Shown piece by piece: positions 38,976 to 49,226 of a stretch of 64,000 nucleotides of DNA. The stretch is from Muricea muricata (taxonomy: Eukaryota > Cnidaria > Anthozoa > Malacalcyonacea > Plexauridae), in assembly GCA_963855995.1 (NCBI GenBank), contig OY979717.1, positions 18,214,460 through 18,278,459 of the forward strand. The letters run 5' to 3'. A program made the translations under genes and the position numbers. Positions within the stretch are counted from its first letter, which is position 1. The number at the start of each line of letters is the position of its first letter. The notes beneath the pieces are model-generated. The model was not told the DNA's origin, did not search any database, and saw only the letters and a list, made by a program, of their open reading frames with translations.

Positions 38976-39622
38976 GTTAATTGTTCCACTGAATTTGATA
39001 CGACGCGACAGAAATTCGACGTCTAAACCAGGCCTTACAACTAAGCATTCTGGGGGCTTCTTCGTACTTCCTAGGTCTCCATGTGTTAATCCCTTCGACG
39101 ATTCAATGTACGTAGTTCGTGTTTGTAGCCATATCGCAGATTACTTAATTGTAACATCATCAAATAAGCAAATTATTTTATCACTGATCGCTTTCCAGTT
39201 AAACCTTTAAAAAAGCTCAAGATGTAGTAGTTTTTGGGTGCTTTTTGAAATACCTGTAGTTTGTTGGTCTTCCTTGACCAGGTTACTGCCCAAAAGTGCA
39301 AATTGCGACAAAGTTATGAAGCGTAGACGCTTTTTGATATGTATCACGTACAGATTAACCATAGATATTTTTGCCATAATTTTAAACCAGAACAAAGTTG
39401 TTCAAAATTCGTCTCTGCCAAAGCAAGTAAAACTTTCGCAAAATTTCGCAGGGTTAGTATTAATTTGGGTGTATTCGAAACCAGCAATTTTCGGCCTAGT
39501 GTTTTGTAACAGCTAGAAATATCCTAGCCGTTTTCATAGATATATATTACAATAATCCCCTAATGGTAAAAATGTAATGGTGTTAGCTGTAAAGTGTCCT
39601 AGTGTGCAATGTTTAGTCACTA

Positions 39623-41230
39623 TTGCTATATATTTTATGCGTGCGTAAACGTAACATTTTGACCATTGAATTGTTAACTATGGAGCAAATATACACCATG
39701 TTCATTTTCACTAAACAACAGTCGTTCGCAGCACACGCGAGACGACGTGAAAGCACCGGAACTGGAACTGGAGTGACTCTAAGGGATCTGAAACAACACC
39801 TTCTGGATACTGTTCCTGGTCTGAAAGATCATGGAATTTCGGTTGACACTGTCCATCACCTAATGGTAGCGGCAAAAAAAATAGCAGTCGTGCAGATCGC
39901 TACAAAGGGCTTAATGATGCGAAGGTCGCAGCAAAGAAAAACAACTATCGTAAGGGTTGCGACAATCAGCACTTTCTATTCGCCAGGGTAAATTATCGCG
40001 AGGAACTATGTTCCAAGTTTCACGAAGAGGTATGTTTCTACTCATCCGATGATATGAATAAGCTTCGCATGGGTCCGGGTACGGCTGTCTCCAGATATCA
40101 CCAGCAGAATCGTTTCTTCATGCCAAACGACACGCCAAATCTTTGGGATCACGATTTTCCTCATGCAGGTTACCTGATCATTACCTCTGGGTATCAAATC
40201 CAGGTGAAAGAAGAAGTTTGTGACAACCAAAGCAATCGAGACAACGAAATATGCACGATAGAGGACCTAAACGACTACACCATAAACCCAGATTCTGGTG
40301 ATTTTCAAGAACTGAATGCTACAGCACGTGAAGTCGATATTGATAACGTAGTACCGAATGACATGTATAAAGACAAACTTCGTCGTCTTCATCTTAAAAA
40401 AGATACCTATAGTCCCGCTCTGTTGGTCTTAAGAGCAGCTAAGTTTACTTCCTCTAGTGGACGGACCCATGCAAATGATATCCTTCCTATTTTAACAGCG
40501 CAAGTGAAAGAAGGGAAAACCGTGGCTTTTGTCAAAGTGGATAACGGCAGTGACTGGAGTGTACGATCGGTCGTCAACAACTCTATTTACCTTTGCCGGT
40601 TGTGGAAAGACTTGGGTCTTGACATTCTTGGTATAGTGAGTTATGCTGCGAAATACTCAGCGTACAACGAGATCGAGCATTTATGGAGCCCCATGAGCAA
40701 GAAGTTGTCAAGTGTAATCCTTTCGTCAGTCTTAGAAGGAGATGATGTAGCACCTTGCCTGCAGAAGGAACTGGAAACAGAAGAACGTCGTTAGAAGGAA
40801 GCAAAAGTATTCGACAATGCTATGACCCTTGTGAGGGATAAGTATTGGAAGGATGCAACTTTTAATGGAAGCAAAATTACGACATTAGTAAAAAAGAGCT
40901 TGGAAGAAGAAAGTCCGTATTGTGATTACGATCATGTTCATGAGGTAAAAAAATTTGTTAAATCAGCTTTTTTATACTGTTTAAACACTTGCACTCAATC
41001 ATTGCTCTATGATTCTACATTTTGAAATTCATTATAAGCTGCAACTAGCACCTCACTTGCTCACTGGCTAAGTTGTATATATTGTGTTTTAGCTTATGTC
41101 AGGACCAACTGGAAAGCTCCGTTTGAACAAAGAAATTGTTTCTGAAATGAGATTTATGGCACAGCACATCGACCGCAAATCAATATTGTACCAAGCACCC
41201 TGTACGTGCCAAAAAGATGTGGGAATTTAA
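39623..41230 (+). pseudogene. Decayed DDE-like transposase/integrase-related gene with an intron
   Basis: The first frame (39623-39880) carries GVTLRDLKQHLLDTVPGL and HGISVDTVHHL. At an A8 run (39874-39881) the frame must change by one base to reach NNYRKG, HFLFARVNYREEL and the next ORF (40054-40794: DDMNKLRMGPGTAVSRYHQ, DFPHAGYLI). The catalytic-like part is FVKVDNGSDW ... LDILGIVSYAAK.SAYNEIEHLWSP, a D...D...E pattern. A TAG stop at 40792 interrupts the frame; it continues (KYWKDATFNGSK) to 40944, where GTAAAA could be a donor to an acceptor at 41092. The last exon, 41093-41230, stays in phase. I recall an uncharacterised animal family with 'VDNG.DW' and 'YN.IEHLWSP' motifs that fits end to end. 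Two lesions make this copy a pseudogene. Confidence 0.65.
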
Positions 41231-41628
41231 AGCAACGGAAAATGAAGTGGGCAAACACTGTTCCACCAAGCATTACACATATTGTATGAAGGATGTATAC
41301 ATATGAAAATACAAAGATACTTAAGAAATTATTTTTTAATTTAAATATTTTGAAACGAAATAATTTCTATCATAGTTACATGTACACTGTGTGTATCAAA
41401 TTTCAAATATTCTGTCTGAGAGTATTCCAAGAATTTGTTCCCCAAAATTCAATAAATATAAACATACTGGACATAAACAATTTAAACATGTATTAAACAC
41501 CTGCAACCAATTAATTTTCAATATTTCTTATTTGCGCATTTCATAATACCTCACCTTCTCTGTATGTCGTTACAAGTGTCATTGAAGACAGAAGCCCAAT
41601 GCTTTATTCTGTACGCAAATTTTCACCA

Positions 41629-41801
41629 ATTTCAAAACATGTTTTAAATAGATGAAGGATTGAAAGAATGTAAGGTTGTAAACATAAACGCTTAGTGCCC
41701 AAACATACAAGTTTCGTAGCTCATTGGCTAGAACCTTAATGTTTGAGACGTAAATGTTACAGCTTTGCATTGTATTAAAACATGTTTTGAAATTGGTGAA
41801 A
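41629..41801. repeat. Inverted repeat CACCAATTTCAAAACATG
   Basis: TCACCAATTTCAAAACATGT at 41629 is matched by ACATGTTTTGAAATTGGTGA near 41782-41801. The ends are well conserved; the interior is non-coding. Confidence 0.65.
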
Positions 41802-42329
41802 AATCGGCGTCAACGCTTAGCCGATAACGACTGTAGGGAATTCATTATGGCCTGCGATTATTGAACTCATTGTTAGAGTTCACTGCCTGCAATCACTGAG
41901 TACCTGCGATTAGTGTTTCCACTTACTGAATACTAAATTCCATTTTCTTGCAAAATTCCTGCATATTATATTGCAAGTCACAAATACTGCCCTGCTGAAT
42001 TTGCCATTCACCATGGCCAGAAATATTAGACACACAGAAGGTTGACTTTTTTGTTTTTCCTATAATTTAGGCATAACCGTAATTGCGTCATCAAATTGCT
42101 GATGGCACGGGCCTAGCCAGGGCGCGTTTGACAGGCATTTCCCCCAGGAAATATTAAACATGGTGGAAGTTCAGGTTGTAATGACTCTCAAATGCGCACT
42201 GGCTAGGCCTATGGCGTCAGAATTTTAATGATGAATCATGGCATGGCAGCGGTAACGGTTTTGTCAAAGAGTAGAGACTACGAGGGGAAGGTTCAGTCAA
42301 AATAGCGTAAGGTGCTTGCGTGATGATTC

Positions 42330-42612
42330 GTCATGGGCAGGGTTGGAAGATTTTATGAATAAATAAGCCAAACCATCAGTACCATCAAAAAAACAAAGAG
42401 AACAAAAGGCAAATACAAAGGAAAACAATGAGTATTGTTAAAAATTTGGCTTATTTATGTAGCAATCTACCAACCCTGGTCATGGGTGGCATGCTCCTAG
42501 CCAGTGCCCTAAGCAGAAGCATCCCCCCGGTATTAGTAGCCATTTTTAATATTACCGGGGGGTGACTTCTTCTGTTTAGAACACTGGCTAGGAACATGGT
42601 GCCCATGGCGAA
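42330..42612. repeat. Nested inverted repeats with CTAGCCAGTGCC and ACCGGGGGG arms
   Basis: Outer pairs: AACCCTGG (near 42473) against CAGGGTTGG (near 42340), and GGCTTATTTAT against ATAAATAAGCC. Inner pair: CTCCTAGCCAGTG..CTAAGCAGAAG and CCCCCCGGTATTA on the left answer TAATATTACCGGGGGG, CTTCTGTTTAG and CACTGGCTAGGAAC on the right. Confidence 0.6.
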
Positions 42613-43352
42613 TATTGCATGTTCGTTTACCCTCCCCCCCCTATAAATTTTATCCAACATGAGAATTTCCATTTTTTGAGGCAGCACTTTCCTTGCGATA
42701 GTAACTCCTAGTTTTTAACAATATTGTTCAGCATTGCGGGTATAAATATTTAAATATTTAAATTCTCTAAACAGAACTGGATAGCCAATAACAAATAATC
42801 CCAGTAAATTCAGATAAGAAAATAACGCATTATAATCAAATATAATGATGATCATTATTAACATTCACAACTGGTTCTGCTTTCAACAAAGAGATGCTAT
42901 CATTGAGATGTAAACATTAAACAAGTATGTAGGGAGTTTTATTCCATTAGGTATTTATAGAAACATTAATCAAATATGTAGCGAGCTTTGTTCCATTAGG
43001 TATATATGTAGGGACTTTTGTTCCATTAGGGTTCCCCATAGAAATCAGCATCTTGTTGTTAAGGGGCAGGGAGGGGGCTTTATGCAAACATGTGCATAAA
43101 ATTTTATGTATGTCAATAAATAAATCGATACTGACTGCATCTATAACATCACATGGTGGCATTTACACAATACACTCCATATTATAACATGAAAACCACA
43201 TAATAGTACATTTCCAACCTCGTATACATTTCATGTTTGTGTACTCCATACATTTAATTAAATCCAGAATTTTAGTGTTTCATATCTGTATTCACAAAGC
43301 AAGCTAGCATCACTAACTCTAATTAACAATTAGATTACGAGCTCAAGATTTC

Positions 43353-43560
43353 TATGCGGTGATAGTTGATGAATGCGAAGCAGAGGTCAAACATGGAATA
43401 TTCAACAAAAAATTTGGTTTTTACGCAATTTTTTTAAAAGAAATCTCTATAGGAACATGATTTTGTTTCGCTACTCGCTATCTATCGAGGAATAGATAGC
43501 GAGTAGAGTAACCAATCAAATTACAGCATTTGCAATAGTATACTAGTATGATTCTACTAA
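43353..43560. repeat. Dispersed repeat, copy B
   Basis: Matches 25957-26220 in the same orientation (CTATCGAGGAATAGATAGCG block and the CATTTGCAATAGT block). The ends are not defined. Confidence 0.65.
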
Positions 43561-43732
43561 TTACAATTAACAATCTGACATTGGGATACACGTTTTCTAT
43601 GAGTTTGACAAAACTCAAGCTTTTCGGCACTGATGGATTAATGCGATGAATATATTCGCACCAGTGACTTACTATACTTTGTATTATTTATACTCGGTGA
43701 AAATATGCGCATTATGCGAAAAAATATCTTAA

Positions 43733-46039
43733 AGGTAGGTTACAGTCGCTTCTGCGCATGTGCGATAGGTTTGTTATGAAGAGCCTCCTCAAAACAAGTT
43801 TCCAGTCCCATGGCATAAATGAAAACACGCGCGGCCGTCTGAATCGTTCTCTGTTGTATTGCAAGGAGTGATGGTGCATCAAGTCCTGGCATAAAAATTG
43901 TTGCTTTGAGAGTTTCAAGATCAAACAATTAATATTGGATTCTGAAAACGTGGCAAATCGCGTCGCCTAAAGGTTTAATTATTCGCGTTCGGTAGCTTTT
44001 GCTTCAGATGCTGTGGGTTTCGTTCGAGACTTCGAATCGCACAACAGAATATTCACGAGTCACGACATGCTCGCAGGCTAGTCTGTATATCACTCAATGA
44101 GTATATCGTGGATATGATCTATAACATAGCTAGCAATACATAGAGCATACTACACCGTGCATGGCGCGAAGATATATTATTTACGAGTGTACATGGTGCG
44201 AAATAAATTATACATTTTATATGCGCCCTGTAGAATATGCAATTAAATTGTCGTATTCTCGATTCCAGACTTATATATCATGATGAGGGTACATTAACTG
44301 GCAGCGAATGTGTTTTTAGTGAAGACACAGACACAGTAATGAAATTGAAAGCACAGTGATGAAAGCAAAAACTCATACTTTACAAACAAATAGTTTACAA
44401 AATGGAATGGATAAGCATTTAGAACTGTAGCCTGTGTATGTGTATATAAACGTTCATAGCATGTTTTGAAGGCCTACGATTAGTACGATGATATTAGATA
44501 ACACTTGTATTATATTTCAATGTATGAAACTACTGCATGTAAATTTCAGAATAAGTAAAATAATAAAATTATCCAGGTGCAAATACATGAAAATTTTGCT
44601 AGGATTTTTACATAATTGGGCAGTTCGCACACGCGTATTTTGTTGTGATTCAGCAGAAGAGAAAATGAGCGACAATTACTGTACGTCAAACAGGCTAAAT
44701 TCTCGCTCAAGCAACCAAAATCACATCTATGCCTATGGCGTGCACCTGGACGAGAGCATTATATCATGTTTATACGATATAATATCACGACGAGAGCACA
44801 TATTGTGCTTATATTGCATTATATTGAATCTGGGATTGTAATATGTAGTAAAAAACTGTATACAGTATAACAGTTTGAAATATATTCCAGGCTATTATGC
44901 TTGAAACACAAAATTAACACTTCCAGAGACATCAACGCCTAAGATACACCGACAATTTTAATACCGGACATTCAAACTCGCAATTTCCGCATCTCGCTTC
45001 GCGGCTTTGAATTCACTCATTGCTTTGAATTTGTTTGGGAAACGGATTGTAAAAGTTACTATACTATAGAGTTAATGGAATCGAGAATACGACAATTTAA
45101 TTGAATATTCTACAGGGTCTATATAAAAATGTATAATTTATTTCACACCTTGTACAAGCGGTTGAAGCTTGCACTCAATATCTGTGTAAGCCATCGAATA
45201 AGCTCATTTATTATATGGTTATGGCTTTATGGGTGTTTCACCGTAAACTAAAACACTCGTATCTCCCATATTTTCACTAGTGAAGACGTGAAAAACGCGT
45301 GTGTTTTCCCCTGGGATTTATATGTTCTCTGTCCGCTTGTTCCAACCTGAACATGTTTTCACCACTCGTAAATAATATCTTCGCGCCATGCACCGTGTAA
45401 TATCCTCTATGTATTGCTAGTTATGTTATAGATCATATCCACAATATACTCATTGAGTGATATACAGACTACAGTATCGTGATTTTCTTTTGATAAAATT
45501 GGTTCTCTGCCAAAATTGTGATTGCATGTAAGGTTCCTCTCTACACTGTTTCATGTTTTAAACATACTTGTCAACTTCTAAATACATCCTGAATATTATT
45601 GGTAGAACTCAGTTAGCGTAACTAGCTTAACATTTCCTTATTATGTGAAAGTAATACAATATATTTCTTACCACTCTGCATGACAGAGCCTGTGACTGTG
45701 AGCATGTCGTGACTCGCGAATATTCTGTAGTGCGATTCGAAGTCTCGAACGAAACCCACAGCATCTGAAGCAAAAGCTACCGAACGCAAATAATTAAACC
45801 TTTAGGCGACGCGATTTGCCGCGTTTTCAGAATCCAATATTAATTGTTTGATCTTGAAACTCTCAAAGCAACAATTTTTATGCCAGGACTTGATGCGCCA
45901 TCGCTCCTTGCAATACAACAGAGAACGATTCAGACGGCCGCGCGTGTTTCTGTTTATGCCATGGGACTGGAAACTTGTTATGAGGAGGCTCCTCATAACA
46001 AACCTATCGCACATGCGCAGAAGCGACTGTAACCTACCT
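43733..46039. mobile_element. TTAA-flanked foldback element with 535-bp arms
   Basis: TTAA occurs immediately outside both ends (43729-43732 and 46040-46043). The ends are AGGTAGGTTACAGTCGCTTC and its complement. The left arm 43733-44267 is repeated in reverse complement across 45076-46039; the right arm is longer because it carries two insertions, about 45150-45365 and 45474-45700. TTAA duplication points to the piggyBac group, although arms this long are unusual for it. The 800-base centre (44268-45075) holds no recognisable transposase. Both arms contain the same 62-codon ORF. Confidence 0.75.
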
Positions 46040-46043
46040 TTAA

Positions 46044-48053
46044 ATTTCTGTAACAAAAACCTCGTTGAACGGAGAGCCTTGTTGGCGTTTAGAATATATC
46101 AGAATATATTTTAAAATGTTTGGCTTGTCGTGTTATTTATTGGTTAGAAAAGATGAGTTTAAGATGCGTTGGCAATTGGTGTCACTTAGAGATGGTCTCA
46201 GATCACACTCCCGGTCAGCGGTATCACGTATGAGCGGCCCCGTTTGTAACATAGGAAAAAAACAGAACGGGCGAGTTTAAAACTCTGCACGACTACGGCA
46301 GCCGGAGTAATAATGCAAATTTGTAATCAGAATGAAGTTTGTAACGACCCATGCACATTACTTTATGCATATCAAGTATCACAACGCAATGATTAAAACA
46401 AATTAGGTTCTATAAATTCTATACTCAATATTGATCGCCAACATTTTACAACGAGTAATATGAAAGCGTGAATTTCAGTATATGTATCTGTTCCAAACAA
46501 CTGCCGGACGATCACGCTGAGATGCAGGTTTGCTGGGTTTTTTATCTCAAAATAATAAGTTTTTAGCATACATTCTATAGATACGTGATACAACATATTC
46601 TGTAAGACAAATTTAAGTTTAGCTTACCTAGAAAATCAGTGCTGTAATCATCAATGCTAAAATTGGTACTTCACTCCCTTCGACCAATGCTGGACTGCAT
46701 GTTTTTGGTTCGCTTTCAAGCGTTTTATAATCATGATAAGCAATTGAAGACTATCACCTTGGGCTGGAATGTTAATTGCATGCATTACGCAATCTTATTA
46801 AAGGTTATTTATCTCCACCTTTGAATTAACTAAAACTTCCCATTAATTACGTCGAGAGTTTTGGCGTTACTAGACGATCGTCTTCGCGATGCGCTTATTG
46901 AACTCTAATTACATTCTTTTTGAAATCGTCTTAACAGCTGCACGCAACGCTGTTGATGGCAAAAATGATTAGAGCTTAAACATTGGTCAATTCATTTCGT
47001 TCCCCACATACATCCACTTAAAATTTTATAAAAGAAAACGATGGCAAGTGAAAAAGTATTGACTCTCGATCATCATCTCTACATGATTAATTTGATTTTG
47101 GCATTTAAAATTAACTTTTGTCAATCAAATAGTTTCGAAAGAAAACGTACACTATTAATGGGAAAGACATGCAGTCCAAATAAAATTTTTCAAAGCATCT
47201 GTTTTCAAAGCATTTGTTGTTTCAAAACAAACTTAGTTAAAACAAGCTATATAATGAGCTAATTAAGATGCCCTTTGATGACTTTTGGTGATATTTCAGT
47301 AGACAAATGTCTGGTTTTATTATTCTGTGGCTTTTAGAAACATGCGTGCTTATAACCGCGCCGCACGCAACCCTTTTGGAGTACAAATAATATATACAAC
47401 CAGCTATAGATCGAATATTAGCATGTAGCTTGATTGTTAACTCGCTAGTGACGTCGAAAGTGTTAACCTAACTAGACAATCGTCCTCTAGATATGCTTTT
47501 TAAGCACAAATTACTTTTTCTAATTACATGTTTCGGTCAAAAATTCCTATTTTGTCAAACAGTTTTAGCGCACTACAGGGAATTTTCCCTTAGTGGCTCG
47601 CATTTTAATCCTAATAATTTTTTAACAAATTATTGATAGGCGCAAGCAGACACTTTGGGGTTGAAAATCAGAAAACAGATGAAAAATCACGTCACTCCTT
47701 TTCATTATACCCACAACCTTATTAAAAGCTTTTAGTAAATTTCACGAGTGTGGATCGTATAATTTTCGGAGCTTTTGATCGTAGTTAAAATGCACGTTCT
47801 TCGACTAAATATTATTTTTTCAAACCAGCTGTAGACTACCTAACTGTATTCTCCGACGGAGCCTTCGACAAATTAAAGCATAATCCTGTCTTTACTCATC
47901 GAAGGCTATGGTTAGGTAGTCAGAAAACCTCTATTTTAATGACGTCTCAACTTGGCTATACTATCACAATATTTTTAGATTTAGGTTACCAAAATGTAAC
48001 TGTGTAAAGTTTTAGGTGCTTATGAAACAAATTACTAAGTCCAACTATTTATT
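46044..48053. other. No gene seen
   Basis: Short ORFs only. A hairpin at 47834-47921 (GACTACCTAAC...GTTAGGTAGTC with an inner GCCTTCGA/TCGAAGGC stem) and a weak direct similarity between 46850-46930 and 47440-47540 (ACTAGACRATCGTC) are the only structures noted. Confidence 0.45.
47834..47921. repeat. Hairpin GACTACCTAAC / GTTAGGTAGTC
   Basis: An outer 11-bp stem and an inner stem of GCCTTCGA against TCGAAGGC are separated by about 25 bases. Confidence 0.65.
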
Positions 48054-48303
48054 TGTAACGGATATTTAATAATAACTGAACTAAATCCAGAGTGAAAATG
48101 GACGGAATTCAAAGTGTAAATGTGTGAATAGATAACTAGCCGCGGATGCAGCTGCATCCGCGGATGTCAAAGAATAGCTCACTAAATAATTAAAGGAAGG
48201 ATAACGCCCTTGTGACAGAAATTATAAATATGGAATGTAAAATGTAATAAAGCTAAGTTGGATCTAGATTGCGTTGTGTATTGTGTTAGCTCGGCTCGTT
48301 ACA
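48054..48303 (+). repeat. 5' LTR of the gypsy element
   Basis: 250 bases, TG...CA ends. It contains a perfect 24-base palindrome at 48140-48163 (half-site CCGCGGATGCAG) and AATAAA at about 48246-48251, a probable polyadenylation signal. Confidence 0.95.
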
Positions 48304-48306
48304 ATT

Positions 48307-48323
48307 TGGTGGCAGCGGTAAAG
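48307..48323 (+). promoter_or_regulatory. Candidate primer-binding site
   Basis: TGGTGGCAGCGGTAAAG begins three bases after the LTR, where a tRNA 3' end normally primes minus-strand synthesis (TGG complements CCA). I cannot say which tRNA. Confidence 0.55.
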
Positions 48324-48342
48324 TTTTAGACGACTATATATC

Positions 48343-49188
48343 ATGGCTGCAATTCTCCCTGGAAAGTTTGATGATGGAGATTTCGATGCGTGGCTACGCG
48401 AGTTTGATGCTTGTTCTGCCGCTAATGGATGGAAAGTAACCGAGACTACTGACGATAAGATACTGAAGCTACCAGCCTTTTTACGTGGTCGCGCTGCCAG
48501 CAACTTCTACGCCATCCCGGAGGGAGAGAGACGGACGTACAAGGATGCTATCAAATCTATGCGACGAGCTCTATGCCCGCAAGCGAAGCGCGAGAATTTC
48601 TTTGCCGAGTTTGAGCAAAGACACCTGCGACCAGAAGAAGATCCTTCGGTGTACAAGTGGGAGTTGGAGAACATCTTGTCAAAAGCCGACCCGTCCCTTT
48701 CGAATGATGCTAAAACTGCACTTTTGACGCGGCAATTCTCGAAGGGTCTGCCACCCACCTTAAAACTAAAGATGCTGGAACATAATCCTACTCCGACATT
48801 GGATGAAATGGTGGAGTTTACCCAGCGATTCCGTGCGCTTGGTTGTTCACCGGCGGCAGAGGCACTTCCAGCACACGTTGATGCTGTTTCTCGCTCATCG
48901 TCGGACGACCCACAGTTGAAAGAGCTTTTAACCATGGTTGCTGGCATCGCGGCGAAACAACAGGCATTAGAAGACCGCTTCAAGCACACAGACAACTCGG
49001 CGCGAATCTCACCTCGTCCGCCCGCCAACTCTCGTTCCTGCTACAACTGTGGTTTACCAGGTCATCTTGCTCGGGAATGCACGCGACAACGAAGCTTTGC
49101 TCCCCGGCGGAACATCACGTGTTACACCTGTGGAAAACCGGGCCACTACGCGCGAGAGTGTAAATCAACGCGTTCTTTAAACTTCTAA
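48343..49188 (+). CDS. Gag polyprotein of the gypsy element
   Basis: 281 codons, open throughout. It forms the particle and binds the element's RNA. Residues about 1-190 are the helical capsid-like region (WLREFDACSAANGW, ...LRPEEDPSVYKWELENIL). The C-terminus has two CCHC zinc knuckles, CYNCGLPGHLAREC and CYTCGKPGHYAREC. The start Met at 48343 lies about 40 bases after the LTR. The stop is only two codons after a TTTAAAC slippery heptamer, so pol is reached by a -1 shift. Confidence 0.93.
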   Translation: MAAILPGKFDDGDFDAWLREFDACSAANGWKVTETTDDKILKLPAFLRGRAASNFYAIPEGERRTYKDAIKSMRRALCPQAKRENFFAEFEQRHLRPEEDPSVYKWELENILSKADPSLSNDAKTALLTRQFSKGLPPTLKLKMLEHNPTPTLDEMVEFTQRFRALGCSPAAEALPAHVDAVSRSSSDDPQLKELLTMVAGIAAKQQALEDRFKHTDNSARISPRPPANSRSCYNCGLPGHLARECTRQRSFAPRRNITCYTCGKPGHYARECKSTRSLNF

Positions 49189-49226
49189 AGGATGGACGGA
49201 ACGTTGGTGGAGATCGCGCCCATCCT
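49176..49226 (+). promoter_or_regulatory. -1 ribosomal frameshift signal between gag and pol
   Basis: TTTAAAC at 49176-49182 lies in the gag frame as T TTA AAC, the canonical X XXY YYZ arrangement. After a 6-base spacer that includes the gag stop, AGGATGG (49189-49195) can pair with CCATCCT (49220-49226) to form a stem. The -1 frame is open from the heptamer into pol with no stop. Confidence 0.85.

Noticed and set aside
43740..43928. 62-codon ORF (also at 45844-46032) as a pair of genes
   Set aside because: The two are the two arms of one inverted-repeat element; kept only as an observation because of their conservation.
44488..44841. 117-codon ORF in the centre of the TTAA foldback
   Set aside because: No transposase or other motif and no supporting context.
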